Positions 1-8,910 are shown, counted from the first letter of the stretch. The stretch: DNA of 64,000 bases from Lachnospiraceae bacterium (GCA_910574715.1 CAJTCH010000009.1:62001-126000), one strand, 5' to 3'. Made by a program: numbers and translations. The notes: generated by a model not told the origin, from the letters alone.

Positions 1-53
1 CTTTGCTCTAACTGACCTGTCACATATTCCAAAAATTCTGTTCCTCTGCTCAT
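1..53 (-). CDS. Partial gene, possible TfoX N-terminal domain protein
   Basis: Only the first 17 or so codons lie in the window; the gene runs off the left edge on the minus strand. The start is ATG at 51-53, preceded by an AGGGAAAGG ribosome binding site. The visible peptide begins MSRGTEFLEYVTGQLEQ, which resembles the opening helix of TfoX N-terminal domain proteins. It starts 18 bases after the stop of the 120-residue gene at 72-434, so the two are probably co-transcribed. The assignment rests on a very short match and should be treated as a guess. Confidence 0.4.
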   Translation of the reverse strand, partial: MSRGTEFLEYVTGQLEQ

Positions 54-71
54 GCTGCCTTTCCCTATTCC

Positions 72-434
72 TTAATTCTTAATCACACCAATCTTCTGAA
101 AAACCGGGTACAGGTAACTGGCTCCGAAGGTTCCTAATTTCTTCGGACCCGTTACTACCCCTCCAAGCTCTAACGCCTTATAGAACGCCGTCATGACGCT
201 TGCCCTCGTGATAGACTTATCCTTCCTTGTCACGAACATCTCATTCCCCTTGATAATATAGAAGAATTCCAGATTCTTCGCCGTGTAGAAAGGATAGCCC
301 TGGAACTTTATAATCGCATTCCACAACATGTCTCCAGACTCATCCACATCTCCCATTACCTTACCCAGACAGTCGACCGCATGTTTTTGTTCCGGCGTCA
401 TGCCGGTTCCACACTCAATATTATGCTCTATCAT
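72..434 (-). CDS. Conserved hypothetical protein, 120 aa
   Basis: A complete gene with ATG at 432-434 behind a weak GGAG. I recognise the C-terminal pattern (KGNEMFVTRKDKSITR, then GPKKLGTFGASYLYP) as that of a small conserved Firmicutes protein without an assigned function. There is no signal peptide or membrane segment; the composition is that of a compact cytoplasmic alpha/beta protein with basic patches. A perfect 9-bp inverted repeat sits between the -35 and -10 boxes of its own promoter (473-501), which suggests tight repression, perhaps by itself or by the possible TfoX-type partner downstream. No function is proposed. Confidence 0.75.
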   Translation of the reverse strand: MIEHNIECGTGMTPEQKHAVDCLGKVMGDVDESGDMLWNAIIKFQGYPFYTAKNLEFFYIIKGNEMFVTRKDKSITRASVMTAFYKALELGGVVTGPKKLGTFGASYLYPVFQKIGVIKN

Positions 435-472
435 CGCTATTTAACTCCATACCTTACAAAACCTTTTTAACT

Positions 473-501
473 ATTCTATAATTCTCTTATAGAATGTGCA
501 A
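473..501 (-). promoter_or_regulatory. Promoter with palindromic operator
   Basis: Read on the minus strand this is TTGCAC, a 17-base spacer, then TAGAAT. The spacer and -10 are covered by a perfect inverted repeat ATTCTATAA-N5-TTATAGAAT (473-495). The arrangement is that of a repressor site occluding RNA polymerase for the 120-residue gene. Confidence 0.55.
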
Positions 502-544
502 GATAAATCTAAGATATAAGAGGAATAGTTTCCAAATCAAAAAA

Positions 545-577
545 GGAGACGGCCTCTTCTATCTCAAAGCCATCTCC
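545..577 (-). terminator. Rho-independent terminator of ridA
   Basis: Minus-strand stem GGAGATGGC / GCCGTCTCC (one G-T wobble) with a 15-base loop, followed by TTTT. It lies 26 bases past the ridA stop. The plus strand also carries a short T run, so it may work both ways. Confidence 0.65.
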
Positions 578-602
578 TTTATCTTATGTCTTTTTAGTAT
601 CT

Positions 603-989
603 CTACTCTGCCTTAAGCGCAACAACCTCGATCTCAACCAACGCACCCTGCGGAAGCGCAGCTACCTGGAACGCAGATCTTGCCGGATAATTCCCTTCGC
701 TGAAGAAACCTTTATACACCTCGTTCATCTTGCCAAAATTCGCGATATCGCTCAGAAGAACCGTCGTCTTTACCACATTGTCCATGGTACATCCTGCAGA
801 CTCCAAGATAGACTTCACGTTCTCTAAGGACTGCTTGGTCTGTCCCTCGATATCTTCTGCCACGATTTTCCCCTCTGCCGGACAGATCGGAAGCTGTCCG
901 GATAAGAACATCAGGTTTCCTGTGTTGATCCCCTGTGAATATGGTCCGATTGCTGCAGGTGCCTTGTCTGTGTTTAAAATTGTTTTCAT
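603..989 (-). CDS. ridA: RidA family 2-iminobutanoate/2-iminopropanoate deaminase
   Basis: 128 residues, the full length of the YjgF/YER057c/UK114 family. RidA hydrolyses reactive enamine/imine products (2-aminoacrylate and its imine) released by PLP enzymes, giving 2-keto acids and ammonia. The conserved IGPYSQG segment is at residues 14-20, and the signature with the substrate-binding arginine (PARSAFQVAALP, Arg104) is followed by LVEIEV with conserved glutamates near 119-121. It is transcribed divergently from a YheO-type regulator. A paralogue of that regulator heads the ygeX operon at 34 kb, whose enzyme makes 2-aminoacrylate, so a housekeeping link to diaminopropionate breakdown is likely (inference). 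Confidence 0.95.
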   Translation of the reverse strand: MKTILNTDKAPAAIGPYSQGINTGNLMFLSGQLPICPAEGKIVAEDIEGQTKQSLENVKSILESAGCTMDNVVKTTVLLSDIANFGKMNEVYKGFFSEGNYPARSAFQVAALPQGALVEIEVVALKAE

Positions 990-1044
990 TATAGTTTTTC
1001 CTTCTTTCTTTATTGATATTTGGTTATTTTATTATTGTAATAAT

Positions 1045-1073
1045 AATTTATCACTTTTTAGAAAATATGTCAA
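1045..1073 (-). promoter_or_regulatory. Promoter of ridA
   Basis: Minus strand TTGACA (1068-1073), 17-base spacer, TAAATT (1045-1050), about 55 bases upstream of the ridA ATG. A near-consensus sigma-A promoter. Confidence 0.7.
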
Positions 1074-1103
1074 GTTATAGTGCTTTATATATAAAATTTT
1101 GTA

Positions 1104-1132
1104 TTGAATTTTCTCAGATACCGTGAGATAAT
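1104..1132 (+). promoter_or_regulatory. Promoter of the YheO-type regulator
   Basis: TTGAAT (1104-1109), 17-base spacer, GATAAT (1127-1132). The -35 boxes of this promoter and the ridA promoter are only about 30 bases apart, so one bound regulator could control both. Confidence 0.55.
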
Positions 1133-1186
1133 AAAATTGACTAGAGAAACTTTCAAATATAGCTACAATTGAAATGGAGTAATGTT

Positions 1187-1885
1187 ATGAGATCTAACAA
1201 CCTTCAACAATACGTTACTATTGTTGAATTTCTTGGAAAGACTCTCGGCCCGGATTATGAGGTTGTCCTGCAGGACCTGAACCCGGAGCATCAAGCTATT
1301 GTCGCAATCGCCAACGGTCACATCAGCGGACGCCAAGTTGGAAGCCCCCTAACTGATGCCTCACTTCAAATGCTTACATCCAAGGCCTATGAGTCAAATG
1401 ATTTTTTATGCAACTACAGGGGAATTGCTGTAAACGGACATGTTCTGCGTTCTTCTACTATGTTTATTAAGGATGATAAGGGAACTCCTATCGGTTTCTT
1501 ATGTATCAATTTTGATGACAGCCGCTTTCAGGAACTGAATGGAAAGATGCTTGATATAGTACATCCCGGCTCTTTCCTGACACGCGGTCCGGCTGAACAT
1601 GATACGATTCAGGAATCACCTGCCGTAATGCCTGCCTCTCCCGATGTGATCACGGAGAATTTCTCCATGGATATCTCGTCACTGATGCAGAAGATCTTCG
1701 ATGACGCCACCGCATCGCTGACAACGCCGATCGACCGGCTGAACCAGCACGAGCGTAAGGATATCATTGAGCAGCTCCAGGAGCAGGGATTATTCCAATT
1801 GAAGGGTGCGATTTCTTTCGTTGCAAAGAAGTTCTCCTGTTCCACCGCAACCATATACCGCTATCTGAGCGAGATCAGCGACTAA
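1187..1885 (+). CDS. YheO/DauR-like PAS-HTH transcriptional regulator
   Basis: 232 residues from ATG 1187, chosen because GGAG at 1176-1179 is spaced seven bases from it; an in-frame TTG at 1169 has no binding site. The N-terminal half (about 15-125) is a YheO-type PAS-like sensor domain with the family pattern EVVLQDL, then GRQVG, then RSSTMFIKDDKG. The C-terminal 60 residues form the YheO helix-turn-helix, ending SCSTATIYRYLSEI. Known relatives such as DauR regulate amino-acid catabolism. It is paralogous to the protein at 34158-34805 and divergent from ridA, which is its likely target. The ligand cannot be told from sequence. Confidence 0.88.
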   Translation: MRSNNLQQYVTIVEFLGKTLGPDYEVVLQDLNPEHQAIVAIANGHISGRQVGSPLTDASLQMLTSKAYESNDFLCNYRGIAVNGHVLRSSTMFIKDDKGTPIGFLCINFDDSRFQELNGKMLDIVHPGSFLTRGPAEHDTIQESPAVMPASPDVITENFSMDISSLMQKIFDDATASLTTPIDRLNQHERKDIIEQLQEQGLFQLKGAISFVAKKFSCSTATIYRYLSEISD

Positions 1886-1890
1886 GCTAT

Positions 1891-1928
1891 AATAACCACC
1901 AGCCTGGTGCTCCGGACTGATGGTTATT
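1891..1928. terminator. Bidirectional terminator-like hairpin
   Basis: AATAACCACCAG pairs with CTGATGGTTATT (one mismatch) across a 14-base loop, between the convergent regulator gene and the methyltransferase gene. There is no long T run on either side, so strength is uncertain. Confidence 0.5.
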
Positions 1929-1981
1929 CTAATAAGTTTTACTGATCGATAGAATCTTTCCAAATATCTGTCATTTGTCTT

Positions 1982-4474
1982 TTAATCCTGATAGGCATAG
2001 ATATTATACCTTTTATAGTATTGTATTCTATCCTCTAAAATTTTAATTTCTCCTGTGCAGTCCAAAATATCTATTCCCTGCTCTCTAAAAATATCATCAA
2101 CACTAATCTCAACAGATTTGTTCTCTTTTTTTCTCATCTCATAAATCAGTTTATCACGAGTAACATAAGTAGAATTTCTGTCATTATTATACTTTGTATC
2201 CCCTTTTACTCCAGCTACACCTAAATCCAGAGACTTAAAATCATATAGAATATGAATCATCTCATCTGAACTAACATCATACAAATCTGCAACAATCATA
2301 TCTATGTATAATCTGATTTTCTCAATTGAATAATCCCTATAGACATTCATGTAATCAATAACGCTTTGATTAGTAACAAGACTTTCAAAAGAAAACTGAT
2401 TTATTCTAGCTAAAGCAACTGCCGCCAAAGCTGCAATTTTATTAAAACGATCGTCGCTAGAAGTAATCCTTGGGAATGGTACGGTCATCCAATGATAATA
2501 ATTTAAAGTAATGCTTATTTTTTTTCGAATAATCCAGTCTATTATGAAACTATTCGCTACACCGACCCAGAATAAATGCAAATCCAAAACATCATCATCA
2601 AACGAAACTACCGGGACCTTATTTCCGCAAACAGCATCAGGGCCAATCATTGAAGCTAAAACAGTTCTAACATTCTTCTGTCCAGTTATTTCACAATACG
2701 CTGCACGGTACCTTTTTTTTATCGAAGTGCAATCATCTTCACTGATATAGTACTGGGGTTTAATATCTCCGTCATAAGAAGTATTGCTTTCCCACACAGC
2801 GGTTCTCCCCGTTCCCTTAACATACTTTTTCTTTGAGGAATTAAACTGATGAACCATCCTTCCTTCATATAATGGCAAGTAATGATCCGCATTCTTCAAT
2901 TCAGTAGAACGATGGAATTTATTACTATCCATTGTCATATCAAATTCTCTGCAAAAAGAGATATTCCATAATCTTTTTTCCTTTTTACCTAATGGTGGAT
3001 ATTTCAAAAATAGTTTTTCCAGAATGACTCTCTCATTTGCGGTTTTACACTCCGGAACCGCCCAAGAGTCTTTGCTGCACAATTCTAAAAATTTCCTACT
3101 ATATGATATGCTCTCAACTTTTGATATTTTTGAATAATCAAGTTTATAAACATCAATCATATCAAAATATGCTCGCTTAATCTTCCCTGGCTTCTTATTA
3201 TATCTATATATCAGCACAATAAACTTAAACGAAGGGTGAATCGCAAAAATATGCTTTTTATTTTCAAAATTAAATAGATATTCAATAGTTCCATTCTCTA
3301 GCAAATAGTGTCGCAGCCCTGTAGCGCCTTCTGACAAATAAAATGAAGCCGGAATGATATAAGCTAATGTTCCATTTTGTTTTATCAACTTTACACTTAG
3401 CTCAAGGAAATACTTATATAAATCTGAATCTCCTCCAGTTTTTGATCCGTCTACAACATATTGTTGATGTTCAAAATTTAAGGACTTTTTCAACTTTCTT
3501 GAATACCCCTTAATATAAGATTGATACGCTTCCCACTCCTGAAACTTCTTTTCATCACCTTTTATTCTTTTTTTGAGTACATCACCCTGGAACTCCTCAG
3601 TAAGACCACTATTAATTAAATAGAATTCCCGAACGTTGCACTTAATTTTCCCCCATGGTGGATTTCCTATTACACAGTCAAATCCTCCATTTTCAAAAAT
3701 ATCAGGAAAAATATTGTTCCATGAGCTCTTCTTTCCATATAAAGGTGTCAGCAGACTATCACAAGCAACAAAATGCTTACTCAAAGAGATAATCTCCTTC
3801 TTTGAAAGACAATATTTGATGCGGATTGACAACTTAAAAATATCTACTACAACCGGATTCTTATCAATGCCATACACATTTTCAATTACAAAGTCTCTAA
3901 ATTGCAGATCACTTGAATTTTCTCGAATAATATCCAGCAAACCAAATATGAAAGCTCCAGCCCCCATTGCGGGATCAATGTATTTCCTATTTAAAATCTC
4001 CTTTTTACTGATACCCCTTAACATCAGTTTTAATGTATTATGTACTAATACAGGGTCAGTAAAATACATTCCAGCATCACTTCTTTTTATACTTTCTTTT
4101 ACATCATCGGCACCATATTCAAGATTGATTAATGACTCAAACAATTCACCAATATCGTCAATACAATATAAATGTGTATCTATTAATCCGCAAACAAATA
4201 CATAAATACACTTATACAACTCATCATTGCAGTGTTCCTTATCCTCAAACAAAGAAGAAACCAATATCTTCTTGTTTTCCTTTACAAATTTCAAACGTTT
4301 TTTTGTCACATCACCACTATAATTTATAACACCATAACTTTCAGCATAATGAATCAGAGAAGTTTCAAAAAAGAATAATATTACTTCCTCAAATGATGTT
4401 CTATCTTCATGCTCTTTGTATATTTGCAGCAAAAAATCTACCACTTTATTATGTAATGCTTTGATATCATGCAT
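1982..4474 (-). CDS. Large N6-adenine DNA methyltransferase (Eco57I/TaqI-like)
   Basis: About 830 residues, starting at ATG 4474. S-adenosylmethionine motif I is DPAMGAGAF near residues 167-175 and the catalytic motif IV is NPPW near 271-274, both typical of gamma-class N6-adenine methyltransferases. Further on, PLYEGRMVHQF near 560 matches the segment that opens the target-recognition region of Eco57I-like enzymes. No PD-(D/E)XK nuclease motif is evident in the first 130 residues, so this looks like a stand-alone modification enzyme, not a fused type IIG enzyme. It overlaps the upstream methyltransferase gene by a few bases and is the last gene of the mcrB-mcrC-MTase-MTase operon. Its AT-rich codon use differs from the flanking chromosome, suggesting transfer. 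The recognition sequence is unknown. Confidence 0.88.
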   Translation of the reverse strand: MHDIKALHNKVVDFLLQIYKEHEDRTSFEEVILFFFETSLIHYAESYGVINYSGDVTKKRLKFVKENKKILVSSLFEDKEHCNDELYKCIYVFVCGLIDTHLYCIDDIGELFESLINLEYGADDVKESIKRSDAGMYFTDPVLVHNTLKLMLRGISKKEILNRKYIDPAMGAGAFIFGLLDIIRENSSDLQFRDFVIENVYGIDKNPVVVDIFKLSIRIKYCLSKKEIISLSKHFVACDSLLTPLYGKKSSWNNIFPDIFENGGFDCVIGNPPWGKIKCNVREFYLINSGLTEEFQGDVLKKRIKGDEKKFQEWEAYQSYIKGYSRKLKKSLNFEHQQYVVDGSKTGGDSDLYKYFLELSVKLIKQNGTLAYIIPASFYLSEGATGLRHYLLENGTIEYLFNFENKKHIFAIHPSFKFIVLIYRYNKKPGKIKRAYFDMIDVYKLDYSKISKVESISYSRKFLELCSKDSWAVPECKTANERVILEKLFLKYPPLGKKEKRLWNISFCREFDMTMDSNKFHRSTELKNADHYLPLYEGRMVHQFNSSKKKYVKGTGRTAVWESNTSYDGDIKPQYYISEDDCTSIKKRYRAAYCEITGQKNVRTVLASMIGPDAVCGNKVPVVSFDDDVLDLHLFWVGVANSFIIDWIIRKKISITLNYYHWMTVPFPRITSSDDRFNKIAALAAVALARINQFSFESLVTNQSVIDYMNVYRDYSIEKIRLYIDMIVADLYDVSSDEMIHILYDFKSLDLGVAGVKGDTKYNNDRNSTYVTRDKLIYEMRKKENKSVEISVDDIFREQGIDILDCTGEIKILEDRIQYYKRYNIYAYQD

Positions 4475-5534
4475 CACTATTCCCCATCCTTAATATATAT
4501 AATCGCTCAATGACATCTTTTCTTTGATTATCAGAGTTATTACTCTTGTATCTCTTATATTTCATTTCTTCAACGACAACTTCACCTTTTGCTGAAAGTA
4601 CTGTCATAATCTCCTCATGCTTAATTTGACCTTCATCATTATAGCTTAAAAGAAAATATTTGCATCTAGCATGCTCAACCATATACCTTAATGCACCAGG
4701 GGCTTTACGTTTATAGCAAAACGCAGATGTTTTTTCTTTCCAATTTCTCATCCCAGTACTGCCAACAAGTTTAGGGTGATCATTCATAACAATAGTCTCA
4801 AGTATATGATAATACGCACTATATTGTCTTTTTGTATATGGTGGATCTGCATAGATTATGTCAAAATCATACTCTGCAATAATATCCTTGACATTATCAT
4901 TCATGATTGCATATCTTGCGCCCGGTTTTCCTGCAACAAAATCTCTTTTTACCATTTCAATAGGTTTAAGAGCTTTCTTCTTCCAATACTTCATGTAACA
5001 GCCATATGTACCTGCAATATTACTAACAGCCGCTGTAGCATCAACAAGATCTGCTAATAACAAAGCCGACTCAGATTCAGCTAAAAAACAAGTCCATCCT
5101 TCAATTTTTTCTCTAATAGCATCGATTTTTTTTGCATTTTCTACAGAAAAATACATTCGTTCTGTATCACAGTTTTTTATTGATAAAGGTGAATAATTCA
5201 TAGTAATAAAACCTTCTACGCCATTTAAACTATTCAAATAACATAGTACCGCTGAATAAGGGTCATCTGTTTCTGAAATAATACCATTCTCAACTAATCC
5301 TGAAAAAGATGGCGCCTCATCATTTAACAATATTGCCGCCGTCATATTTGCAGATACAACCAAAAAATCATTTGCAGTCACTGAATACCCTTTCTTTTTC
5401 AATGCGGCAGAAACACTTCCGGTCCCACAAAATGCATCAAAACAAGAGTGACAACTGTCACTAGTATGTTTAACCAAATTCTCCATTATAAAGTTTTCTA
5501 AATTTCTCTTATTTCCCAAATATTCAATACCCAT
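4467..5534 (-). CDS. D12-class DNA adenine methyltransferase
   Basis: 355 residues. The opening EYLGNKRNLENFI and FCGTGS (35-40) form the S-adenosylmethionine site, and DPPY (230-233, in YADPPYTKRQYS) is the catalytic motif of D12/alpha-class N6-adenine methyltransferases. The insert between the two motifs is long, as in restriction-linked members, whereas housekeeping Dam is shorter. It begins four bases after the mcrC-like stop with no clear ribosome binding site, so translation is probably coupled; its own end overlaps the next methyltransferase. With two methyltransferases beside a McrBC-type effector, a likely role is protecting the two strands of an asymmetric target (inference). Confidence 0.9.
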   Translation of the reverse strand: MGIEYLGNKRNLENFIMENLVKHTSDSCHSCFDAFCGTGSVSAALKKKGYSVTANDFLVVSANMTAAILLNDEAPSFSGLVENGIISETDDPYSAVLCYLNSLNGVEGFITMNYSPLSIKNCDTERMYFSVENAKKIDAIREKIEGWTCFLAESESALLLADLVDATAAVSNIAGTYGCYMKYWKKKALKPIEMVKRDFVAGKPGARYAIMNDNVKDIIAEYDFDIIYADPPYTKRQYSAYYHILETIVMNDHPKLVGSTGMRNWKEKTSAFCYKRKAPGALRYMVEHARCKYFLLSYNDEGQIKHEEIMTVLSAKGEVVVEEMKYKRYKSNNSDNQRKDVIERLYILRMGNSDA

Positions 5535-5538
5535 TTAA

Positions 5539-6822
5539 TCAAACCATTTTCAAATCTAAATACGCTAACAAACGACTTTTTAACCTTTCAATATTTGATG
5601 GCGTAGATAAGTCACTCATATCTACCGTAATGCTAAATAATTCGTATCTCTTCGAATTATCAAATATTTCCCATGAATGTTCAACAATTGGCTCATTGCT
5701 TTCACATGGGCTAATTAGAATTCCTTTATCACAATTATGTGCAACCAAAGAACAAAACAGCTGATAAATATCGCTATTTACTGGCTTTTTCTTTCTTTCA
5801 TCACTATATATATTCTTGTATTTTGCATCTATCAACAACCGCGGATTGCCATTCTTAAATATTTTATTATCTGGAACAGTATAATAAGATGAAGTATCAG
5901 CCGATGTTCCTTTAGCAAATAACTTACTGCTCTGAGCTTCAGATTTCAATGTATATGCTGATGCTTTCAGTTCTTGCAGAATCTTTTCTACAAACTTCTC
6001 ATATACTACCTCCGTATTAACTACATATCCTATTCCCGATCCATTCTTTGATGTATGCACATAGGAATATCCCAAAGCCAGGTTATTTGCTATGTCTACA
6101 GCTTCCTGATATATCGAATATTGTGGAGGAAGTTTTGTTTCCACAGGAATCCGATATTTCTTAGATACATTTGGCATCAATTCAAATAAAGAACGCAATT
6201 TTACCTTTATCTGCGCATTCCGTGTTTTTGCACAGAGGGAATTTAAGCACCAATCAAGCAAATAATTAAATTCGTTATCCGTATCAAAGGAATCACATTC
6301 ATAGTACAAAACACCCGGATGTATTATAACGTTCTGCAATTGTTTATTTAACAGCATCCTGCCTTTTAAATATCTAGAGTTATCCTCGATCATACAATAC
6401 ATATGTATCCTATCACTACTCAAAGCCATACTCATAGCATCATAAAACATCAATGATACATGATCATAAAACGAAAAATAAGCATTAATAACATGAGACG
6501 ATTTTTGCGAAAACAGTCTGCTGCTTTTTGACCAATAAATCATATTAAATAAACTTTCGCGCCATGTAGTAGATTCCTTTAGAAATTTAGGCATCACTTC
6601 TATTTCAATCTTCTTTAACGAAATAACACCAGCAATACCTAAGAATTTCACTTTTCGCTTATTCGCACGTCTATAAATTTGAATTGGCTGCATTCTCAGG
6701 CCTAATAATCTTTTCAATCCATCGGATTTATCCTCTATCTCCTCAACAAGCGAATCACCAGCATTTAGAAAAAGGTCATTGAAATTATATTCCACTAATT
6801 CTTTTACTAACACTTGTTCCAT
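5539..6822 (-). CDS. mcrC: McrC-like restriction nuclease subunit
   Basis: 427 residues, typical McrC length. The N-terminal part holds the McrC pattern GVISLKKIEIEVMPKF (about 65-80). The C-terminal part holds a PD-(D/E)XK nuclease core with LLIDAKYK (DAKYK at 332-336), followed by the SDIYQLF helix. In McrBC systems this subunit cuts DNA and stimulates the nucleotide hydrolysis of the McrB motor. The ATG directly follows the McrB stop with no intervening base, indicating coupled translation and a fixed ratio of the two subunits. The catalytic residues look intact. Confidence 0.9.
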   Translation of the reverse strand: MEQVLVKELVEYNFNDLFLNAGDSLVEEIEDKSDGLKRLLGLRMQPIQIYRRANKRKVKFLGIAGVISLKKIEIEVMPKFLKESTTWRESLFNMIYWSKSSRLFSQKSSHVINAYFSFYDHVSLMFYDAMSMALSSDRIHMYCMIEDNSRYLKGRMLLNKQLQNVIIHPGVLYYECDSFDTDNEFNYLLDWCLNSLCAKTRNAQIKVKLRSLFELMPNVSKKYRIPVETKLPPQYSIYQEAVDIANNLALGYSYVHTSKNGSGIGYVVNTEVVYEKFVEKILQELKASAYTLKSEAQSSKLFAKGTSADTSSYYTVPDNKIFKNGNPRLLIDAKYKNIYSDERKKKPVNSDIYQLFCSLVAHNCDKGILISPCESNEPIVEHSWEIFDNSKRYELFSITVDMSDLSTPSNIERLKSRLLAYLDLKMV

Positions 6823-8463
6823 CTAATTTACCTGCTCACATATTCTTTCCATCCACCTAACTAATTCGATTTCAGACAATTCACTAACCACAAACGACAG
6901 CATACCGCCCAAATTTATTTCATCATCAGACGGCTCGATAATCTCATAAGGACTTACTTCCCCAGCTTCCGCTCCAATGACATAAAACAATTGTTCTTCA
7001 CGATTTCTAAAAATCTCCTCAAGTTGAGGCAAAATCTGATCATATAGTGAAGCCGAAAAACTATTCATTAACTGCGTAGAATCATGGATTTGAGATAGTT
7101 TCCACACATATGAATATCCTAAAGTGTAATCTTTTCCCAAGAAAATTTGTATTTTTTTATTAATATATTCCATAAAATCTCGTATCAGAATTCTCAACAT
7201 TTTAGGATCATGTGACGAGATATCAGATGAATTATTTTCGGAATACTTTTTTCCTCTAATATCGAAATGTGAATCTAATACACTGATTTCCGGATAAATA
7301 TCCACCCTAAAAAATCTCCTCCTAAGCGCACTATCAAGAGGATAAATTGATTTATCAATCGAATTCATACTCGAGATAGTAAAGACATTCTGTGGCATCA
7401 AAAATGGATTTTCTACAGAAAAATTACCTTCAGAAGTTGTAAAATCTAGTTTTTCTCCATTTTTCAGATATGGTAATTGAATCTCCACAGTTCCACTTTG
7501 AGAATTAGCATCAGCATCTAACCTTTTATCCGGTTCAATTACGGTAATAAATTCGCCAAACACCTTCGAAACATTAGCTCTATTCATCTCATCAATTATG
7601 AGTAAAGCTCTATTTCCCTTTACACGTGCAAATTCTGTTAATTCGAGCAATTTTCCCGGTGTAGGTCTAATATCAATCAGTTTTTTTGATGCACTGTTAG
7701 TTGACATCCCAATAACAAACTCTTCATAAGAATAGCTTTGATGAAAAGTTGTCCATGATGATTTTGAGTTTGCATCTGTTCCTGCTTCTGACAAATAATC
7801 AAACTCAACCATTTCATCAAACATCATTCTTGTAACACCACCATTATTAAAGATTTGAACAACTTCCTGCATTAAAGTCGTTTTACCTGTTCCTGGAGGC
7901 CCATACATTAATAAATTAGTGTGATCAATCAAATCTTTATAAATCTTTTCGGACTGTTCTGAAACGTGAAGTCCAGGAGAAAATATTCCACAATCCGGCG
8001 AAGCTGACACCGCATTTTGAAATTCAATCGGAGTATTGTCCAATTCCGCTGCTTGGAGTACTCTTGCATAAAAATAATCATCTGTAGTTCTAACAAGAAT
8101 AACGTAACTGCCTGTATCAACTGCCGCCGGCATACGAGCAGGATCTATCCACATTGGATAAGCTGTCCCAGGTCTCTGAGAACTAATAATCCAATCCTTT
8201 CTTGCCGAATTTGGTCCCATATATTTCAGCGGCAATTTTTGAGTTGATACTGTATTTCCTCTAAAACTATATCCTTCAACCTGAAGAGAAATGTCATATC
8301 CACCATTTGCATTAGGATTATTAGTTTCTAACCCGCCAAAAAGAGTATGCAAGTCCTTCGATGCACCAAGTCTAATATCATACTGTCCTTTCGACACTCC
8401 TGTCAGCGTGTCAAATGTTGCTTGGTTATAATTTCTCCACATAATAGAGAATACTTTTTTCAT
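6823..8463 (-). CDS. mcrB: McrB-like AAA+ restriction motor
   Basis: 546 residues. The AAA+ core is complete: Walker A GPPGTGKTT (188-196), the McrB-type FHQSYSYEEFV (240-250), Walker B with DEMNR (291-295), sensor MNSID (366-370) and arginine finger ALRRRF (379-384). Known McrB proteins form GTP- or ATP-driven hexamers that translocate DNA with McrC as the nuclease. The first 170 residues are not recognised; by analogy with LlaJI.R1 and EcoKMcrB this should be the DNA-binding domain that sets specificity. The gene abuts a short hsdS-like remnant upstream and leads the four-gene operon. No convincing promoter was seen in the 130 bases before it. Confidence 0.9.
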   Translation of the reverse strand: MKKVFSIMWRNYNQATFDTLTGVSKGQYDIRLGASKDLHTLFGGLETNNPNANGGYDISLQVEGYSFRGNTVSTQKLPLKYMGPNSARKDWIISSQRPGTAYPMWIDPARMPAAVDTGSYVILVRTTDDYFYARVLQAAELDNTPIEFQNAVSASPDCGIFSPGLHVSEQSEKIYKDLIDHTNLLMYGPPGTGKTTLMQEVVQIFNNGGVTRMMFDEMVEFDYLSEAGTDANSKSSWTTFHQSYSYEEFVIGMSTNSASKKLIDIRPTPGKLLELTEFARVKGNRALLIIDEMNRANVSKVFGEFITVIEPDKRLDADANSQSGTVEIQLPYLKNGEKLDFTTSEGNFSVENPFLMPQNVFTISSMNSIDKSIYPLDSALRRRFFRVDIYPEISVLDSHFDIRGKKYSENNSSDISSHDPKMLRILIRDFMEYINKKIQIFLGKDYTLGYSYVWKLSQIHDSTQLMNSFSASLYDQILPQLEEIFRNREEQLFYVIGAEAGEVSPYEIIEPSDDEINLGGMLSFVVSELSEIELVRWMERICEQVN

Positions 8464-8559
8464 TTATGTCTCTCCCATCAACTTTGATTTGATTAATTCA
8501 TCTAATTTTTCCACTTGCTGCCTTCTAAGACCGAGTATTGTCTTTACTTTGTCTAGACA
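8464..8559 (-). pseudogene. hsdS-like C-terminal helix remnant
   Basis: A 31-codon open stretch ending in TAA directly before the McrB ATG. It reads CLDKVKTILGLRRQQ, then VEKLDELIKSK. This is the conserved coiled-coil segment that follows a target-recognition domain in type I specificity subunits (pattern DKV..LI..RKQQLEKLDELVKSRF). It has no start codon and is preceded by a stop. It appears to continue, in protein terms, the fragment at 9873-10150, which ends EQLEIVKKL. Short length limits confidence. Confidence 0.5.
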
Positions 8560-8592
8560 CAATCATTCAGGGAATTAATGTTTCAAGTTAGT

Positions 8593-8910
8593 TTAGTCAA
8601 GTGCTGATTGGTCATTGTAATCACCACGATTCTTAAGATACTGATAAAAGGTTTCGATACCCCAACGTTTTTTATATCCGGAAAATATTTCTTCGGGAGT
8701 CATTTCACTATTACTTTGAAGGACATATACACCGAAATACTCCCCTGAAAATTTTATCAGGTCAGTGAGATCCTCGATTGTCGATTTGTCATTGCAGGCG
8801 CCGCGATACATTCTTGCAAACAACGGAAGTCCTGTATTGACATCATAACCCATAAGGAGATTAACCTGATCTTCTTTTAGGAGATGAAATTTATATTCTG
8901 ATTCTCCCAA
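8593..8910 (-). pseudogene. Internally deleted IS1634-like transposase
   Basis: 105 residues from a TTG-type start. The first part (LMGYDVNTGLPLFARMYRGACNDKST) is the DDE core of IS1634/IS4-type transposases. It is joined abruptly, near residue 50, to the C-terminal part (TPEEIFSGYKKRW, then ETFYQYLKN) that should lie well over 100 residues further on. N- and C-terminal ends are missing, and no inverted repeats or target duplications could be identified. A dead remnant marking past insertion near the defence island. Confidence 0.75.

Noticed and set aside
1982..4474. BREX-type PglX methyltransferase
   Set aside because: It is shorter than PglX and no brxA, brxB, pglZ or brxL-like gene is next to it; the neighbours are McrBC-like.
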